A stretch of 64,000 nucleotides of DNA from Epiperipatus broadwayi. Taxonomy: Eukaryota; Onychophora; Udeonychophora; Euonychophora; Peripatidae. Location: contig JAQFVV010006275.1 in the NCBI GenBank assembly GCA_028023455.1, forward strand, positions 1,185,279 to 1,249,278, given 5' to 3'. How positions within the stretch are numbered: position 1 is the first letter of the stretch; each line of letters begins with the position of its first letter. The notes under the pieces were generated by a model. That model saw nothing but the letters and a program-made list of their open reading frames with translations, did not search any database and was not told where the DNA came from. The translations under genes were made by a program, and so were the position numbers. Below, in pieces: positions 24,658 to 34,699 of the stretch.

Positions 24658-24845
24658 TATAAACTTATGTTATTTTATGTATTTATGTTTAATTTATCTG
24701 AAAAGTGATGCAGTTCCAAAATACATATGTAGGGAGAGAGGATGGGCTGACTTTTAATGCTGATGGATGTTTATGATATAGTCAAGTTGGGATGAGAGAT
24801 GCTCAGTTTAAAAACTTGAAAATATAAATATATTTAAACTATATA

Positions 24846-25966
24846 CACCTGGGTCTCTTTTTATGCGGACTTATTTAACACGATTTTGAAGTTACACGAT
24901 TCATGTTTCACCGGAAGTCGAACTAAAATAATCCGCTATTACTTTAAATAATAAATTTCGCACACTTACGTTATATTGAAAGTAATAGCACATTATTGGA
25001 ATTCGACTTTCATCTTAGTAATTTCAATATTTTCAGTGCTTTATAATAGTAAGATTTTATGCAATAATGAAATTAAAATCATGATTTCCACATTTTATGT
25101 ATACACACATTAAATTTTACAAGATTATAATGTAAATTTGTTCAAACATTGTGCATGTTAATTTTACATTTTAAATCACATTCTGTTATTGCTTTTTAAA
25201 AAAGAACATAATCAATTACAGTATTAATCATTTAGTGTTCACAAGTTTATTTTTAAAAGATGAATAATAGCAGTGGGCACAATTAAATTTGACAATTAAA
25301 AATTAAAATCTGATTTTTAATTGCAATTAACAATTTAAAAATTACTTGGCAACTTGAAATTAATGTGATGTGAAATTTGATTTTTAAACGGAATTGAAAA
25401 TTAAAAAATGAAAGACAAAAATAAGAATTTAATTTTTAGTTGTTTCATAAACAATTAATAAAATCATCATCCCAAAGATTAATTACTAATTATGTTGTCA
25501 CCAGAAAACCATTGACATGAGTTGTATTTCTTGGTATAATTGCTGAGAGATTCTTGACATCGTTTAAGGAGTAGCTACAGTATATCACATCACGTGCAAA
25601 TGAACTTGTTTTTCGCAAATAGCGATAATAATTTAAACATGTATAAAAAAATGTAAATTACTGTACTGTAAATTATGCATAAAAATATATTATTTTGAAT
25701 AAAGTTAAATATTATAGTTAAAAAAAGTTTGTCTTGTATCAATTTTTTTCAAATTTGAAATTTTTTATTAGTCATATTTTATTTCCTAATTTTTTTTTTT
25801 TTGCGCGAATTTTAAAGTAATTTTACATTGGTGCTTTGCTTTTATGCGAATTTTGAAAAATCACAGACTGTATCCTCCCTTTTTCAATGTAAGCTACGTC
25901 TATTTTTGCGCGATTTCATTTGCGCGTGTTTTCTGAGGAACCTATCTATCGCGTAAAACCCAGATG
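24846..25966. mobile_element. TIR element of about 1.1 kb, non-autonomous (pogo-like ends)
   Basis: The termini CACCTGGGT (24846) and ACCCAGATG (25966) are inverted repeats, flanked on both sides by TA (24844-24845 and 25967-25968). Subterminal sequence is rich in GCG motifs (for example ATGCGGACT at 24864 and CGCGCAAA on the reverse strand near 25920), unlike the surrounding DNA. No transposase remnant was recognised inside. Confidence 0.65.
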
Positions 25967-26059
25967 TATAGCAATTTATAATGAAATTTACAAAACAAAT
26001 GTATCTTTAAGCCAATAAACATCACATGATCACCATTTCTTTTTTTTTAACAAATGTAT

Positions 26060-27660
26060 CTTCCCATAATTTCAATTCATATTACAATTTATCTTCAATA
26101 TCAAAAGAACTTTTAAATACATTAATATCATCAGAATCATAAGTCTTTATTAAAATAGATTTCTTGATTTTTATCTTTTTTTATTATTATTTTAAAAAAA
26201 CACAACCACTACATGCTCAACCATAATCTCATGGCTTGTATATTTGTCATTAATATATAATTCAGAGCTAGGATATTTAGTCTTTACTCTATTTTTATGA
26301 ACTTTTGTTCTTTCTTAAACTACCATCATCATAATCATAAATCTTTATTAAAATAGATTCTTTGATATTTTTTTTTAAAAAAGCACAACTTTTGCATGCT
26401 GAAACATATTCCCATGGCTTGTAATTCTGTCGTTAAACTATAATACAGAATTAAGATATTTATTTTCTATTTTATTTTTATGAACTTTCACTTTTTCATT
26501 TAAGTTCAAACTACTTTGACCTACATGTAATTTCTTTTAAAAATAAGGAATAATATAAACAAGTCCAAGAATTGTATTTCTGTCAATTTTATTTTTCATA
26601 TTATTCAGTAAATTATTTAGAACAACATCCTTGCTCCATACAATTTTCTTATTATCAAATATATTATAATTCCTAATTAAAATCTTATAAGAAGACAATT
26701 TAAAAGGCAAAAAAATAAAATTATATTTTACTTTTATATTAACATTTTTAAAATTATTGTTATAATTATTATAATTAAATTGCCAGTATAATCTTTATAA
26801 AATTCACTTTTTGGAATCAAAGCTGTATTTGTATAACAAAATCTCTTTAACGCAACTTTCTTAAATCCTTACTTTTAAAATAATGGCTACATATCAAACA
26901 ATTATTTTTTAAAATCTTTTATCACCAGTAAATCTAAAAACTTTAATCCAAGCTCTTCCTTCTAAAATATATTTTATAGAAGGATCAAAACTTAAAATAT
27001 AAACAATCATCAAACAATTTTCTCTTCCAAATAACATATTCTATTATCCACCTTTTTTTAATAATAAAATTTAATCAAATTATTGGAATTTTTTTTTAAA
27101 TAAATGTATTTATCATTATTCAGTTCTCTATTTTCTCTCTAAAAAAATATCTCCTTTCATAATAACAAAATGGCCAGCTTTGTTTTTATGAGAAATGATT
27201 GCATCATCAATCATCATTTATTCTTAAGATGTTTAATTTGAGTAGGAGTCATTATTATTTTTTAAAATTCTTATTTAAAACTAATTTAATGCTTATATTT
27301 TGTTCATCATTTAAATCACTGATATCAGTAGATGAAATGTTTTTCTCATAGAAAGGGACAAAATTGAATCTCTTATTAAGAATTTCTTTCTTGCAGTCAA
27401 ATTAATCTGTAAGATTGCTCTCTATATATAATTATATTGTTCTAAACTAACCTTATCAATTTTTCCAAATAAACAATTTAATTTCCATTCATATCTCATA
27501 ATAAAATTTATATCCATTATTTTTAATTGACCCATAAAATAATTCAAATCTTTTTATTTAAATTCGGAAGTAAAATTACTTAATCTAATAAGATTCTCTT
27601 TGTTTGATTTAAATGTATGATTTTCATTTGATACTCTCATTTTACAATTACTCAGAACAA
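26060..27660 (-). mobile_element. PLE-2 relic, third copy (degraded)
   Basis: On the - strand, about 27120-27210 gives A-I-I-S-H-K-N-K-A-G-H-F-V-I-M, matching the N-terminal block of the left PLE-2 copy (20840-20910). Around 26480-26600 there is a GIY-YIG-like stretch with I-L-G-L-V-Y-I-I-P and V-G-Q-S-S-L-N-L-N-E-K. It is aligned base for base with 19430-19560. The reverse transcriptase between them is largely missing or unreadable. Stops and frameshifts are frequent. Confidence 0.55.
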
Positions 27661-28033
27661 AAATCTGTGTATAATGAAGAAATCTGATACATTCTTAATC
27701 CAATGCATACCATACAGCAATAAACTATGTAATGAATACTTGACAGTCACTTAGTGAGTATTGTTTTGATAAACTCAAAAAATGTCTTAGCTGTGCATAA
27801 TTAGTTTTTCATTTTGTGGTTTTATTTCTTTCTTGATAATAAAATTTATACCAAATTTCACTTTCCGATCTTGAAAAATCCTTTACATCTATTCTCTAAC
27901 AAACCTATGGAGGATATAAATCTTTTTTATTCTTACTATCTTTATTCATTACTTTGCTTTCTTCTACATAATTTGTTCCCCTTTTTATTACTAATATTTG
28001 TATTTAGCAGCAACATATAAAATAGTGGTGAAA

Positions 28034-28279
28034 ATGATTAATCTTAGACCTTTAGATAATAAAGCATTATTTCAAGCTTTTCAGGAGGAAGCCATTGTAG
28101 CTGATGCTTTATTTTATGTCGAAATATTTGTGAATAAAGAGAATTTCATTAATTTAATCACCCAAAGTGTTGAATTCAACTTGAGATCCCAAAACATTAT
28201 TAATAATAATAACTTGAATCTTTATGTCTTTATTTTCCAAACATTGCAATTGTTAAAATTAGTAACAGAATTTGATTAA
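28034..28279 (+). CDS. Unassigned small open reading frame (81 codons)
   Basis: The frame runs from an ATG at 28034 to a TAA at 28277-28279, after an in-frame stretch that extends further upstream. It begins M-I-N-L-R-P-L-D-N-K-A-L, has an acidic alanine-rich stretch, and ends leucine-rich. Its amino-acid mix is more protein-like than other chance frames here, which are dominated by I, K, N, F and Y. I recognise no domain. It could be a fragment of a transposon protein, an exon of an unknown gene, or chance. Confidence 0.15.
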   Translation: MINLRPLDNKALFQAFQEEAIVADALFYVEIFVNKENFINLITQSVEFNLRSQNIINNNNLNLYVFIFQTLQLLKLVTEFD

Positions 28280-28289
28280 TTGTAATATT

Positions 28290-29079
28290 TTTAATATTAT
28301 AAAAATAATTATATTTAAATATTTATGATTTATAGAAATTTACTCTATTAATATCTGTTTGCTAATATATATATATCACATATCATTTTAACTTACATTT
28401 TTTATAAGTCTGTGGTACCATCATATATATGTAAAAAAATAAATTAAAAGAATTGTATAGTTCTAACTTTGATATGATCTGACTTTTTTTCCAATACAAA
28501 CAAAAACCCCTATAGTTAGCATATTAATTAAATAGTCACTGGTTTTAGAACTAGGCAAGAAAATGATTTAACTTTAATCTCTTTGTATGCTGAAACTTTA
28601 ATGATATTATATTACAATTTTTTTTTTATCTAGCCATTTCTTCCACTTATATGAGTCTTTATGTTGTTATTTGAGGATCAATGACCATTCATCACTTATA
28701 TGACTGACGATGTGAGTGAGAATAGATATCATCACAATATAAAGAGGTTGATTTGCAAATTAAAGTGTGGCATTTTATATATTATTGATTCACAAAGATC
28801 TGTTTGCAAGAATGATAGAAGATTCCCTTTTTTTTTTTCAGGCCTATAGTGACTTAATCATTGAATCAGCTTTATGAAAGGACTATTAATCAGATATTAG
28901 TCATAGAAATATATTGGTACTGTGTTTTTTTAGTATATACATTATATATCTGAATATTGTGTAGACAATGATTTAGAAATGCATATATGGAATTTTGATG
29001 GAGTCATATATAAGTTAGAATTAAGTTGAAGAATATTCTACAGTTGTTGTTTTTGTTTTGTTTTTGACATATGAAAAAA
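28290..29079. other. A+T-rich DNA without recognisable gene
   Basis: No TIR, tRNA box or protein motif was recognised. Homopolymer T and A runs occur at about 28618-28628, 28829-28838 and 29074-29087. Confidence 0.4.
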
Positions 29080-29099
29080 AAAAAAAACTATAGAATGTT

Positions 29100-29600
29100 C
29101 TTCAATGACTTTGGTTTAATCAATCATATTCAAATTACAAATGATTTATTAGATAATGATGAGGCAAAAATGTAGCTATTTTTAGTTTTGGATGAATGTC
29201 AGCTTGAGATTGTAAATCAATTTAAATATTTTGACTAGTTTTTAAGAAGAAAGACTAACTTGGAAACTGAAATGCAATATTATCTGTAACATGCTGTTCC
29301 TGCATTTAACAAATTAAAATGGAGAATTTTCCATTATCTTTATAGAGATATAACTGTCATAATTAAACTTACTATATAAAGAAATATAAACCCCCAATCA
29401 ATAAAAGCATTAGAAAAATTTTATTTAAACATTCTTCAAATATATTAGCAAAATTTTATCTTTTAGATATACAAAATGCATTAAGAGAAAGATGTGATGA
29501 AGATTATTACACACTTATAGAAGTATATACTGAGTTGCAACTGTTTGAGATATGTGCTTGTAATTATGATCACTATCTCATAGAATCCTTACAAAATCTT
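29100..29600 (+). mobile_element. LINE relic, reverse-transcriptase C-terminal part
   Basis: On the + strand about 29195-29420 reads C-Q-L-E-I-V-N-Q-F-K-Y-F-D, then N-L-E-T-E-M-Q-Y, then A-F-N-K-L-K-W-R, then V-I-I-K-L-T-I, then S-I-K-A-L-E-K-F. This is the usual order of conserved segments downstream of the catalytic domain in jockey/RTE-like LINE polymerases (a K-Y-L-G segment, then A-F-x-K-L, then L-E-x-F-H). A following R-C-D-E-D ... Y-T-L-I-E segment matches the T-S-I-E-A region. It differs from the RTE family at 1270 and is broken by stops. Confidence 0.6.
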
Positions 29601-30019
29601 ATTCTTAAATGTCCAATTAATTAAATAATGCAATGCATTTTCATATCTGATAACAATAATAAATAATTGTTGTGTGATACATTATTGTTGAACATTATTG
29701 TTTAGAATTTCTTTATTATAGAAAAAATTAGTGTATAATAAATTTTTTCTGATCTCATTTCAACTTATCCAATGACACATTCTGTTGTAGCAGCAGTTTT
29801 ATCTTAAATACCTTAGTATATTGTTAATGCAATAAATTCTGTTCATCCTGTATTTAAAAATACATAATAATTTATAACTGAAATACAGGTTTATTATATA
29901 CCTGTATCAATATATAAAATATATAGGGTATATGAGCACAGAGTTTCTCTCACAACCCATCACTCTCCATTCTATCTCATAACACTGATACACTTGAACA
30001 CATATGTCAAAAAGATAAA

Positions 30020-30078
30020 TAATCACCAATACACATATTTCATGCTAAACCAGCAATCATCAGTTGGTCCAGATTACC
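30020..30078 (-). ncRNA. Type I hammerhead ribozyme motif, array A1 unit 1
   Basis: On the - strand: CTGATGA, a TGCT-GGTTT-AGCA stem II with one extra mismatch, GAAA, a short stem III region ending GTA, and a stem I made of GTAATC/GATTAT-type and CCAA/TTGG pairings. All core residues are kept, with one weaker outer pair. Confidence 0.65.
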
Positions 30079-30474
30079 ATCTCCACACATATATGCAATA
30101 AATGTTCAGATATATATTAAGGTAGCCAATCTTCATACTTTAATTGAGAGGCTTCAATCTACTCCAACTCTTCAAACATCCATCCAATTGAAAATCTGAT
30201 GATGGAACACTCAAAGGCCACCCTGAGGCCTAGATTAATTGTCACACCCATGTTGACATAAAGTCAATCTGATCTTTCCTGTACAGGTCATAATCCATTT
30301 AGGGATGGACAGACATCTCTACTATGTGATAACTGAAATACAGGCTTATTATATACCTGTATCAATTTATATAATATATAGGGTATATGAGCACAGACTT
30401 TCACATGACCTACCACTCTCCACTCTATCTCATAATACTGATACATTTGAACACACATATGTTGAAAAGATAAG

Positions 30475-30533
30475 TAATTACTAATATACGTATTTCATGC
30501 TAAACTAGCAATCATCAGTTGGTTTAGATTACC
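30475..30533 (-). ncRNA. Type I hammerhead ribozyme motif, array A1 unit 2
   Basis: CTGATGA and GAAA are intact on the - strand, with a TGCT-AGTTT-AGCA stem II. The inner stem I strand reads TTAG where the other copies have TTGG, so this helix is weakened (CCAA pairs incompletely). Confidence 0.5.
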
Positions 30534-31021
30534 ATCTCCATACGTATATGCAATAAGTGCTCAGATATATATTAAGAAAACCAATCTTCATACTTTAATG
30601 GACAGGCTTCAATCCATTCCAACTCTTCAACTGTCCATCCCATTAAAAATCTGATGATGGAATGCTCAAAGGCCATCCTGAGGTTGAGATTCTTGTCACA
30701 CCCATGTTGATCTAAAGCCAATCTGACCTCTCATGTACAGGACATAATCCATTTAATACATATACGAGGATGGGAAGACATCTCTACATTGTAAGTGGAT
30801 TATGTCCTGTACTTGAGGGATCAGATTGACTTTAGGTCAACATGGGTGTGACAAGAACCTCGTTTCTCAGGGTGACCTTTGAGTGTTCCATCATAAGATT
30901 TTCAATTGGATGGATGGTTGAAGAGTTGTAATGTGGAGTGGATTGAAGCCTGTTAATTAAAGTATGAAGATTGGCTATCTTAATATATACCTGAGCACTT
31001 ATTGCATATATGTGTGGAAAT

Positions 31022-31081
31022 GGTAATCTGGACCAACTGATGAATGCTGTTTTAGCATGAAATACATGTATTGGTGATTAC
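31022..31081 (+). ncRNA. Type I hammerhead ribozyme motif, best-preserved copy
   Basis: Stem I outer strand GTAATC (31023-31028) pairs with GATTAC (31076-31081). The internal loop TGGA lies opposite T. The inner strand CCAA (31033-31036) pairs with TTGG (31071-31074). The core box CTGATGA is at 31037-31043, stem II ATGCT/AGCAT at 31044-31048 and 31054-31058 with a five-base loop, and GAAA at 31059-31062. Stem III is very short (two pairs with a four-base loop). The cleavage triplet is GTA, so cleavage would follow 31070. The geometry and very short stem III are as described for minimal type I hammerheads in PLEs and animal retrozymes. Activity is not shown. Confidence 0.75.
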
Positions 31082-31212
31082 TTTTTGGCATATATGTGTT
31101 CAAGTGTATCAGTGTTATGAGATAGAGTGGGGTGTGGTGGATCGTGTGAAAGTCTGAGCTCATATACCCTATATATAATCATTTATACTATATTTGTATT
31201 TTATTACAGTCA

Positions 31213-32329
31213 TTTGCAGTATTTTACCATGTTATGTATGTAGTAGGATTCATTCAAATAAGTCTGATACTATTGGCTCACATGATATATTTTTGATTAC
31301 TCATAAACAGTGATCAAGTTTACACTGAAATTAAAACAATTCAATGCAAACGGAATTTTACTGTAAATTGGCACATACTATAAAAGATATATTTGAGCTT
31401 TATTAAATTTAAATTCTATATCTAATATAATTTCTAACTTATTAAAATAATTAATAATCATTTATACATAAATTAAGAAATAATTATTGTGAATAAATAG
31501 TTTTTGAAAATATACACTTAGAAATTTATATAATTTTATTAATGCATACATTTTTTTTTTAATATATACATTTTTAAAATATTAGGACATTTGTCTAATT
31601 AATGTCTGGGACACAATTTACTATATAAAATTATTTTATTCCAATATTTCTTCACTATATTTATAATAATTTTTAAAGTATTTCTTTACTTTTTGATCTG
31701 ATATTTATTAAATATTGAACAGTATATTTTCTCTTTTCTTATATAGTTTCTTATTTCTTCAGTGAAATGTATTAAGGTACATTAAATTTATTTTATATGT
31801 CTTAATATACATATTGACATATGTGACTTGATGCTGTACTTATGGGTTCCTATGCAATAAACAGATTTTATTATTTATTTATTTTTTAGTTACATATTGA
31901 TTAGTTTTTTTAAAAAAATGACACAGAAATTATTTACCATTGTTTAGATATTTTATATGAACAAAGACAAACAAACAATCTGATAGAAATCAGGTTTGGT
32001 GATTTAAAATAACAAATAATATCGTTATATCTAATAATCCTTTCATATTTTTCTGTTATTTTTTAATTAACACATATTTATAAAATTATATAAATGTTGA
32101 GAGAGTTTTGCCTTAAGATTTTTGTTCTTTTTTTCTGTGATCATTCATCTTTGTTCATTCATTATGATCTCTATTATTTCCCATTGATTATATTTTTTGT
32201 TGTTGTTGTTCTATCCTGTTTTTCCACTTATACCATTTGAATTTTAATGTTTTTGCATTTTTTAAAGGTCGTTAATTAAAAAAATATTGTTTTTTGTATA
32301 TTTTATGATAATTATATTAATTCAATCTG
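31213..32329. other. A+T-rich DNA between two ribozyme arrays
   Basis: No feature was recognised. A TTG repeat lies near 32197-32210. Confidence 0.35.
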
Positions 32330-32622
32330 AATTACAAATGTCAAACTAACTTAACCCACATCTTTGACCCCATCCACTTTAGATAAATACAGTAATGATT
32401 ATTACTAATCATTTACTAAACTAGAAATTGTCTCTAGCACAGGTATAAACTTCAAGACTCAATTAAAGATTAATATATCTGATTTTTTAATTAAGCACAC
32501 ACACACATGGAGTTATTCACATTTCTTTTTCTCACATGTAATATCTTTATAAATATATTAAATAACTTTTAACACTACTGCATTATTTTAAATCCATATA
32601 AATAAAGATACAATAAAAGTCA

Positions 32623-32681
32623 TATGATCCCCAAGATCCATTTCACGCTGAACCAGTACTCATCAGTTGGTTCAGATTACT
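32623..32681 (-). ncRNA. Hammerhead ribozyme motif, array B1 unit 1
   Basis: On the - strand: CTGATGA, a GTACT-GGTTC-AGCGT stem II with one internal mismatch, GAAA, a very short stem III leading to ATC, then TTGG pairing with CCAA of stem I. The core is complete but the outer part of stem I is weakened. Confidence 0.6.
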
Positions 32682-33040
32682 ATCTCTCGTGTATATCTCT
32701 ATTATATGAAAGAAATGTATCTATATTAAAGAGTTACATTTTGAATCACAAGTATCAAGCTAACTCAACCCACATCTTTGACAACATCAATTTTAGATAA
32801 ATACAGCAATAATTATTACTAATCATTTACTAAACTAGAAATTGTCCTAGCACAGATATAAACTTCAAAACTCAATTAAAGATTAATATATCTGATTTTT
32901 TTTAAATTAAGCATGCACTCACATAAGAGTTATTCACATTTCTCTTTCCCACATGTAATATCTTTATAAATATATTAAATAACCTTAACACTACCACATA
33001 TTCTTTTAAATTCATATAAATAAAAATACAATAAAAGTCA

Positions 33041-33145
33041 TATGACCCTCAAGATGCATTTCAGGCAGAACCGTACTCATCAATTAGTCCAGGTCACCTG
33101 GACCAACTGATGAGCACAAAATGCATCTCGCTGGTGATTTGTCTT
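33041..33145. ncRNA. Two converging degraded hammerhead motifs at an inverted junction
   Basis: The - strand motif has TTGATGA in place of CTGATGA and keeps GAAA. The + strand motif (from about 33095) has an intact CTGATGA but most of stem II is deleted and GAAA reads AAAA. Neither should cleave. Their shared end GGACC/GGTCC forms the palindrome. Confidence 0.5.
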
Positions 33146-33375
33146 TCAATGTATTTTTATTTATACGAATTTTAAAAAATATGAGGTTGTTTAATACATT
33201 TATAATTTAATCTGCTATCAACAATATACATTTATCTGTTAACTAACTTTTTTTTTATGATTATTGTTTTTTAATGAAATCAATTTGTAAAATTTTAAGT
33301 TTTGATTTAATACATTTCAACTTTTATGTTTTAATTTTAGATTATCAAAGCATCTACTTTATATATATATATATA

Positions 33376-34696
33376 TAGGGTGGCCCAAAAGTAGGTTTAT
33401 AGTTATCATGTCGACTATTTATTTGAAAATTCGACACTAGAACAGCAGGAAATTCGTTATACCTGTTAACATAAACATAAACAATTTAATCTCTTGGATG
33501 CTCAAAATATCCTCCTTCAACATTGCAACATTCTTCAAATCTCTCCAGGACACTCTGACACACAGTGCGGCACAAATTCCACTCTTCATCAATTTCTGTG
33601 AATGTGAGATGAATGTAATCTTTTAAATCATTTATTGTTTGGGTTTCTTCTCATAAACCTTGTTCTTAACAACACCCCAAAAAAAGAAATCCATAGGTGT
33701 CAGGTCAGGTGAACATGGTGGCCATTCGATGCTGCCCCTTCTTCCGAACCAATGCTGTGGAAAAACTTGGTTAAGGTAGTCTCTTACTGTAGACGCATAA
33801 TGTGGTGGTGATCCATCCTGCTGAAAGAAAAGTTTGTCAAAGTTAGGTTTAGTTTTGAGTTGTGGCACTACTACTTTACGAAGCATGTCCAGGTAGTTCT
33901 CTCCATTTACAATTCTATTAAAAAAACAGGCCAACAACACCTTTGCTTGATAATGGACCCCAAACTGTAATGCCAGGCTGGTTTAGTTCAGTCTCTGTGA
34001 TCAAATGGGGATTTTCATCAATCCAGTACACACAGTTATGCCTGTTCACATGACCACATAATTTAAAGCAAGCCTCATCTGACCAAATAATTTTATCCAA
34101 AGAGTCACGTTCTTCTTCAGTAAATTGATTACGCATCATTTCACAGAACTGCAGCCGATGATCTGCATCGTCCTCTAAAAGACCATGTCCTAGTCTTGGT
34201 CAGTAAGGTTTTAATTTCAGTTTACGCATTAAGCGTTGCAATGATCTTCTTGGTATGGATAGTTCTGCAGAAGCACGTCATGTGGATTTCCTTGGACTGT
34301 TCACAAATGTAATAGCCACTAACATTTCATTTTCTTTGGTGTCAGAAGTTTTAGGATGTCCAGATTTCAGTGCATTACTCACTGAACCTGTTTCATCACA
34401 TTTATTCCTTAGACGATAAATTGTTTGTCGTGAAGGTGGAGAAATGTTAAAAGTTTCTTGCCATCGTACCATCTCGGCATTTTCAGACTTCCAATACTGC
34501 TTTAATATCCATTTCCTTTGCTCTTGATTTAAATTGTTCGCAATTAATCCTGAAATAAAAAAATATCATCAAGTAAAAAGTTAGCATTACATAATAAAAT
34601 AAATTACAATCAGTAAGGAAAAAACTGTTTATGTAAGTAACTTCAACCATATAAAAGGTAGTTTATTAACTGTAAACCTACTTTTGGGCCACCCTG
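33376..34696 (-). mobile_element. Complete mariner-family element, DD41D (rosa-like) type
   Basis: The element has both ends: inverted repeats of about 28 bases with the shared core GGGTGGCCCAAAAGTAGGTT (33378 and complement to 34694), differing at two positions. It is flanked by TA on both sides (33374-33375, 34697-34698), the target of the Tc1/mariner superfamily. Its length is 1321 bases. One broken transposase gene on the - strand fills it. Both ends being present and few differences between the TIRs suggest a younger insertion than the LINE relics. Confidence 0.9.
33486..34545 (-). pseudogene. DD41D mariner-type transposase, inactivated
   Basis: The enzyme cuts and joins element ends. 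From the N-terminus: a helix-turn-helix region with R-Q-T-I-Y-R-L-R (about 34415-34440), the first catalytic aspartate in W-S-D-E-A (about 34065-34080), the second in Q-Q-D-G (33815-33817) and the third in P-M-D-F-F (33689-33691). Forty-one residues separate the last two, which defines the DD41D (rosa) group rather than DD34D mariner. Damage seen: two in-frame TGA stops (about 34279 and 34206), a frameshift at a T run (about 33919) and another near 33650, after which the frame continues to a TAA at 33486-33488. No clear ATG begins the helix-turn-helix frame. The sequence just before it (TTTTTTTATTTCAG) resembles a 3' splice site, so an intron is possible. The protein cannot be made as it stands. 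Confidence 0.85.
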
Positions 34697-34699
34697 TAT

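Larger units (their letters stand above)
29874..31212. repeat. Hammerhead-ribozyme repeat array A1 (two direct units, one inverted)
   Basis: Unit 1 (29874-30328) and unit 2 (30329-30784) are direct repeats of 455 bases. A third copy (30795-31212) is inverted and joined to unit 2 through a short junction around 30785-30795. Each copy carries one hammerhead-like motif (30020-30078 and 30475-30533 on the - strand, 31022-31081 on the + strand). Further shared blocks include CACACCCATGTTGA and a GTATCAGTGTTATGAGATAG-like block near the ends. No open reading frame of note is present. Tandem ribozyme-bearing units fit animal retrozymes or PLE terminal repeats. The array at 45497-46621 belongs to the same family. 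Confidence 0.85.
32330..33150. repeat. Hammerhead-ribozyme repeat array B1 (direct units, inverted stub)
   Basis: Two direct copies with a period of 414 bases, measured at CCCACATCTTTGA (32355 and 32769). Each ends in a hammerhead-like motif on the - strand (32623-32681 and 33041-33095). At 33095 the sequence turns round: an inverted stub (33095-33150) repeats the hammerhead end on the + strand, making a palindromic junction around GGTCACCTGGACC. The unit body is different from array A, but the ribozyme segment is shared. A related single unit lies at 40690-41150. Confidence 0.8.

Noticed and set aside
33100-33145. Active hammerhead on the + strand
   Set aside because: CTGATGA is present but stem II is largely deleted and the GAAA box is changed.
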